From: Candidatus Sulfopaludibacter sp. SbA3
GTDB taxonomy: Bacteria; Acidobacteriota; Terriglobia; Bryobacterales; Bryobacteraceae
Reading direction: 5' to 3'
DNA length: 9,100 nt
NCBI GenBank assembly: GCA_900290315.1
Contig: OKRF01000134.1
Location: forward strand, 88 to 9,187
Part shown: in pieces, positions 4,993 through 9,100 of the stretch
Position numbering within the stretch: the stretch's first letter is position 1
How the letters are laid out: each line of letters opens with the position of its first letter
Position numbers and translations under genes: made by a program
Notes under the pieces: generated by a model
Databases searched by the model: none
What the model saw: only the letters and a program-made list of their open reading frames with translations
Told to the model about the DNA's origin: nothing

Positions 4993-7499
4993 AAATCCTC
5001 GTCATGCTGCTGGCGCCCGCCACTCTTCTGGCGCAGAATGCCACCCTCTCCGGCCTGGTAAGAGACGCCACTCAGAGCGCCATCCCCGAGGCCAGCCTCA
5101 CCGTCACTCAAGTCGAGACCGGAACCGAGCGCTCCGTGAAATCAAGCACCGCCGGAATGTATGCGCTGCCCGCCTTGATCCCCGGACATTACAAGATCAC
5201 CGTCGAGGCCAAGGGATTCCAGGTCAAGACGGTGGAAAACGTGGAACTCCAGCCTGAGCAAAACGCACGCCTCGATTTCACGCTGGATGGCGCCGCCGCC
5301 GAAATCCACGGCCGCGTGATCGATGCTCACGGCGGCGAAGCGCTCGAAGGCATTCAAATCCAGCTTGCCGGCACGCCCTATCGCGTCACCTCCGATGCCT
5401 CGGGACGCTTCCACATCGGCGGCATTCCGCCCGGCGATTACGTCTTCAACGTTTCCACAGTGGGCTATCACATGGAGAAGCATGCGGTGCATCTGGATGC
5501 CGGCAGCAGCACCGATTTCAGCGTGATCCTGACCCCCGATACCCTGCGCCAGACCCAGACCGTGGACGAAAAGGCCGACCCCTTCGATACCGCGCGCGGA
5601 GACAGTCCCGACGTGGTGACGCTCGCCGGTACCGACGCCAAGAACCTGGGCAGCGTGCTGGCGGACGATCCCCTGCGCGCCGTGCAGGGCCTTCCCGGCG
5701 TCACCTCCGACAGGGATTTTGAGGCGCGCTTCTCGCTGCGCGGCGCGGGTTTCGACCGCATCGGGCTCTACCTGGACGGGATTCTGCTCCACGAGCCGTT
5801 CCACCTGGCGGCGGCGGGCAATCAGGATGGATCCGTCACCGCCTTCAACCCCGACCTGGTCGAGGAAATGGACCTGCACAAAAGCGCCTGGCCCGTCCGC
5901 TTCGAAGACCGTACGGTCGGTATTCTGGACGTGGAAACGCGCGATGGCAGCCGCAATAATACGCTGTTTCGTGGAACGGCCAGCCTGACCGACGCCGGCT
6001 TCATGGCCGAAGGACCGCTCGGTCCCCGCCGCAAGGCCAAGGGTTCGTGGGTGGTGGCCGTGCGCAAGAGCTACCTGCAGTACCTGCTCAATCGCCTTTC
6101 TACGTCGAGCATCCCCACGTTCGATATGGAAGACGTGCAGGCCAGGCTGGCCTACGACTTCACGCCCAAAAACACCGTCACTTTTTCGCTGCTCGAAAGC
6201 TACTCGCACCTCGATCAATCCAACCGCCTGGACCGGCTCAGCGTCAATGGCATCTTGAAATCGGCCTACCATTACACGCTCACCAACCTCTCCTGGCGGT
6301 ATTCGCCGACACCAAAAGTGCTGTTCGTCAATCGCGCTGCCTGGATGCGCGAGAAGCACGACGACATCAACCCCGCCCAGTTGCCCTTGGGCGGCGGCTT
6401 TTACGGCGAGTGGGTGGGGGACTCCACCGTTACGTGGACCTGGAGCAACCAGGCGCCGTTCGAAGCCGGCATTTCCATCCGCAGGCTGCGTGACCGCAGC
6501 TACTCGAATTCGTATCAGACCGCGTCCAGCACTCCATTCAACATCGACCACGCCGATGGCACGGCCCTTCAGACCGGCGGCTACGTCCAGCAGTCATGGG
6601 CCGGATGGAGCGGCCGCCTGCGCCTCACCGCCGGCGCCCGTTGGGACAACCACTCCATCGATCATGTCTCGGTAGTCTCTCCGCAGGCCTCAGCCTCCCT
6701 CGGGATTACGCGGACGACCCGCCTGCAACTCGGTTGGAGCGATACCGCGCAATTTCCCGAAATCTCCGTTTTCCGTTCCGTCTTCGGAAATACCGCCCTG
6801 CTACCCGAACGCTCGGTCCACTCAGTGGCGGCATTGGAACAACGCCTCGGGCCGCGCACCCGCCTTCGCGCCGAGTTGTACCAACGCACCGACCGCGATC
6901 TGCCTTCGCAGCCTTTCTTCGACCCACGCATCCTCAACGGAGCCATTTTCATTCCCCCATCGAATCCGCTGTACTACAACTCGCTGCGCGGCCACTCCCG
7001 CGGCGCTGAAATCTTCCTGCAGCGCAGTACCGCCAATCGTCTCACCGGCTGGATCTCTTACGCCTACGGGCACACCGTGATGCACGAAGGCATCACCGGT
7101 CTGCAGTACCCCTCGGATTACGATCAGCGCCACACCGTCAACGCATACGGCGGCTTGCGCATACGGCCCACAGTCAACCTCAGTCTGCGAGTCACCTACG
7201 GCAGCGGCTTTCCCATTCCGGGCTTCTTTGCCCGCCTGCCCAGCGGTTATTATGTTCTGGCCCCTGAGCTGAATCAGCTTCGCATTCCTGCCTACCAGCG
7301 AACCGATCTACGCATCAACAAATCCTGGATGCACGATAAGTGGAAGTTCACGCTCTACGGCGAAATCATCAACCTGACCCGTCACAGTAATTACTTCTTC
7401 CAAAACGCCAATTACAATTTCCAGACCGGACAGGCGTCGCCCAATCTCAGTAATGGATTTCCCTTGTTGCCTTCCGTGGGAGTCATGGTGGAATGGTAG
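4989..7499 (+). CDS. TonB-dependent receptor with two carboxypeptidase-regulatory-like domains
   Basis: An 836-residue outer-membrane beta-barrel protein, likely importing a substrate with energy from TonB-ExbB-ExbD. The ATG at 4989 is chosen over a longer open frame because it begins a signal peptide (MKILVMLLAPATLLA, cut before QN) and overlaps the anti-sigma stop. Two CarboxypepD_reg-like beta-sandwich domains follow at ~19-98 (ATLSGLVRDATQSAIPEASL) and ~105-184 (IHGRVIDAHGGEALEGIQIQ). The plug spans ~205-320 with FSLRGAGFDRIGLYLDGI and ends near VETRDG; the barrel runs from ~330 to the terminal Trp of VMVEW, as expected for a BAM substrate. I see no clear TonB box between the second domain and the plug. 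The length is short compared with the ~1,000-residue or longer Oar-like receptors common in this phylum. The substrate is unknown; its place behind a sigma/anti-sigma pair suggests regulated uptake or sensing. Confidence 0.88.
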   Translation: MKILVMLLAPATLLAQNATLSGLVRDATQSAIPEASLTVTQVETGTERSVKSSTAGMYALPALIPGHYKITVEAKGFQVKTVENVELQPEQNARLDFTLDGAAAEIHGRVIDAHGGEALEGIQIQLAGTPYRVTSDASGRFHIGGIPPGDYVFNVSTVGYHMEKHAVHLDAGSSTDFSVILTPDTLRQTQTVDEKADPFDTARGDSPDVVTLAGTDAKNLGSVLADDPLRAVQGLPGVTSDRDFEARFSLRGAGFDRIGLYLDGILLHEPFHLAAAGNQDGSVTAFNPDLVEEMDLHKSAWPVRFEDRTVGILDVETRDGSRNNTLFRGTASLTDAGFMAEGPLGPRRKAKGSWVVAVRKSYLQYLLNRLSTSSIPTFDMEDVQARLAYDFTPKNTVTFSLLESYSHLDQSNRLDRLSVNGILKSAYHYTLTNLSWRYSPTPKVLFVNRAAWMREKHDDINPAQLPLGGGFYGEWVGDSTVTWTWSNQAPFEAGISIRRLRDRSYSNSYQTASSTPFNIDHADGTALQTGGYVQQSWAGWSGRLRLTAGARWDNHSIDHVSVVSPQASASLGITRTTRLQLGWSDTAQFPEISVFRSVFGNTALLPERSVHSVAALEQRLGPRTRLRAELYQRTDRDLPSQPFFDPRILNGAIFIPPSNPLYYNSLRGHSRGAEIFLQRSTANRLTGWISYAYGHTVMHEGITGLQYPSDYDQRHTVNAYGGLRIRPTVNLSLRVTYGSGFPIPGFFARLPSGYYVLAPELNQLRIPAYQRTDLRINKSWMHDKWKFTLYGEIINLTRHSNYFFQNANYNFQTGQASPNLSNGFPLLPSVGVMVEW

Positions 7500-7501
7500 G
7501 T

Positions 7502-9100
7502 ATGCGTTTCTGGGTCTGCTGGGGCTTCCTGCTGCTGTCCGCCTGCACCCACCACCGGACCGCTCTGGCGCCGCCGCCTCCCGCCGATTCGCCTGAAGAT
7601 GATGGCAATCACGAAGCCACCGCCTTCCTCCGCGGGAAACGCTGGCAGGGTCCCGGCGAATTGCCCGCCCATCGCTATCAGGCAGCCGTGCAACAGGCCC
7701 GGCACGATTCGCTCACACTCGGCGCCTGGCAACCTCTGGGACCAGCCAACACCGGCGCGCGCACCAAAGCCCTGGTCTTCGATCCCTCCAACCCCAACAC
7801 CCTCTATGCCGCCGCGGCCACCGGCGGCATCTGGAAGACCACCGACGCCGGGCAAAACTGGGCGCCCCTCACCGATTCCCTGCCCACGCTCGCCATGGAT
7901 AGCCTCGCCATCGATCCATCCAATCCCACTACGCTCTACGCCGGATCCGGTGAAGTGCTTCCCGGCGCAGGCATTTTCAAAACTACCGATGGCGGCCAGA
8001 CCTGGACCCAACTACCGCAAACCACCAGCTTCGCCTACGTCTATAGCATCGCCATCAGTCCCACCCGCACCAACAACCTCTACGCCGGCACCGATTCCGG
8101 CCTGTGGTATAGCACCGATTTCGGCGCCACGTGGACCAACGCCCTGCCTGCCGCGGGCGGCTGTTTTTCCGTCGCGGTCCGTGGCGATCAGCCCACCGAT
8201 ATCGTCTTCGCCGCCTGCAGCCAGTCCGGCGGCAACCCCTTCTCGCACGTCGCACAGGAAAATATCAGCCCCAATGTCGGCGTCTACGCCGTCTACCGTT
8301 GCGCCGACCTTTCCGCCGGCAATTGGGACAACGTCCTGTCCGATCCCAACATGGGACCCACCGTAGTCGCCATCGCACCCAGCGCCCCCAGTACGGTCTA
8401 CGCCCTGGCCACCAACATCGACCCCAACAGCCCCTTCCTCAATGCGCTGCTGGGCCTGTACGCGTCCAATCAGGACGGCGCATCCGGTACCTGGCAGGAG
8501 CGCGCCGACCTCTCCGACCCCGATTCCCTCACCAGCAACATTCTCAGCTATCGCGCCCAGTCCGCGCCGTGCACCTATGGACCCGGCGGCGCGGGCCTGC
8601 ATGGCGGCCAGGGCGCGTGGAACCTCGGCCTCGCCGTGGATCCCACCGACCCGCAAACCGTCTTCACCGCCGGCTACTTCCTCTCCCGCTCGCAGGATGG
8701 CGGACGCACCTTCGCCGGCTTTACGACTACTGCCAATGTGCTCAGCCACATCGACCATCACGCCTTCGCGTTCCACCCCAACTACGATGGCCGCTCCAAC
8801 CAGACCCTGTTCGTGACCAACGATGGAGGCGTTTACCGGTCGGACGTGGCGCGCACGCAATCGCAGTTTCAGTTCTGCTCGCAGCCTTTTTACGGACTGG
8901 CCGGCGGCGCGGTGAACAACGGGTATCAGGTGAACCAGTTCTATCACGGGTCCGTGACCCCGGGCGGCGGCGTCCTTTTCGGCGGCACGCAGGACACCGT
9001 AACGCTCCTCGCCTCGGCCGCCGCGCCGGGCACGTGGACGCCCATCCTGAACGGCGACGGCGGTGTGTCCCTGTTCGACCCCATGGACGCCAACACCATG
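7502..9100 (+). CDS. BNR/sortilin-like beta-propeller lipoprotein, partial (runs off the window)
   Basis: An open frame of 533 codons with no stop before the window end. It starts with a lipoprotein signal, MRFWVCWGFLLLSAC; the lipobox LSAC puts the lipidated Cys at residue 15, so the product is probably outer-membrane anchored. A Pro-rich spacer (~20-35) leads into repeated beta-propeller blades of the BNR/Asp-box (VPS10/sortilin-like) type. Asp-boxes with the S/T-x-D-x-G-x-x-W pattern are TTDAGQNW (113-120), TTDGGQTW (161-168) and STDFGATW (204-211), plus SQDGGRTF (397-404), each preceded by a blade strand such as DPSNPNTLYAA. These folds bind or cleave glycans or bind proteins; I see nothing that fixes an activity. 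The start lies 2 nt after the receptor stop, so the two are surely co-transcribed. The pairing recalls a TonB receptor with a surface lipoprotein partner, but this protein is not SusD-like. Confidence 0.87.
   Translation, partial: MRFWVCWGFLLLSACTHHRTALAPPPPADSPEDDGNHEATAFLRGKRWQGPGELPAHRYQAAVQQARHDSLTLGAWQPLGPANTGARTKALVFDPSNPNTLYAAAATGGIWKTTDAGQNWAPLTDSLPTLAMDSLAIDPSNPTTLYAGSGEVLPGAGIFKTTDGGQTWTQLPQTTSFAYVYSIAISPTRTNNLYAGTDSGLWYSTDFGATWTNALPAAGGCFSVAVRGDQPTDIVFAACSQSGGNPFSHVAQENISPNVGVYAVYRCADLSAGNWDNVLSDPNMGPTVVAIAPSAPSTVYALATNIDPNSPFLNALLGLYASNQDGASGTWQERADLSDPDSLTSNILSYRAQSAPCTYGPGGAGLHGGQGAWNLGLAVDPTDPQTVFTAGYFLSRSQDGGRTFAGFTTTANVLSHIDHHAFAFHPNYDGRSNQTLFVTNDGGVYRSDVARTQSQFQFCSQPFYGLAGGAVNNGYQVNQFYHGSVTPGGGVLFGGTQDTVTLLASAAAPGTWTPILNGDGGVSLFDPMDANTM

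Noticed and set aside
5142..6551. Long minus-strand open frame (469 codons) opposite the TonB receptor
   Set aside because: It lies opposite the domains and plug of a well-supported receptor, its composition is low in information, and it has no signal peptide or domain. I read it as antisense shadow.

Overview
The window is GC-rich and every gene I can support lies on the + strand. The gene types and style point to a soil-type Acidobacteriota, probably near Bryobacterales/Solibacter. These include an exported DUF1680 glycosidase, an ECF sigma factor with a zinc-finger anti-sigma of the acidobacterial kind, a TonB-dependent receptor with carboxypeptidase-regulatory-like N-terminal domains, and a large BNR/sortilin-like lipoprotein. 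The taxonomic call is inference from gene types and composition; no marker gene is present.

Region 1 (1-2862): a short upstream stretch is followed by a secreted GH127-type (DUF1680) beta-L-arabinofuranosidase-like gene. The gene is broken near its 3' end: an exact 14-bp tandem duplication shifts the frame, cutting a roughly 818-residue protein to 702 residues and leaving the C-terminal beta-sandwich module in another frame. The gene end and its terminator hairpin lie in a 105-bp unit that is itself tandemly duplicated, and one copy carries a further 18-bp tandem duplication.

Region 2 (2863-9100 and beyond): four tightly packed genes form a likely operon. They are an ECF sigma factor, a membrane anti-sigma factor (11-nt overlap), a TonB-dependent receptor (ATGA overlap with the original anti-sigma frame), and a BNR-repeat lipoprotein (2-nt gap) that runs off the window. 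The layout suggests a cell-surface uptake or sensing unit that controls its own expression: the sigma factor is held at the membrane, and the receptor and lipoprotein form the outer-membrane part. The anti-sigma gene is also frameshifted by a tandem duplication (11 bp), which replaces the last ~140 residues of its extracytoplasmic part with a foreign tail and removes the stop/start coupling to the receptor.

The most striking feature is the cluster of six short direct tandem duplications (24, 14, 105, 18, 12 and 11 bp) within 1409-4574. Five are exact and one has a single mismatch. I saw none in the 4.5 kb that follows. Two break genes, two insert residues in frame and two remodel a terminator. 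Deleting one copy of the 14-bp or 11-bp unit exactly restores the expected reading frame. This could be a local burst of duplication mutations, reversible on/off switching, or an assembly artefact; the sequence alone does not decide.
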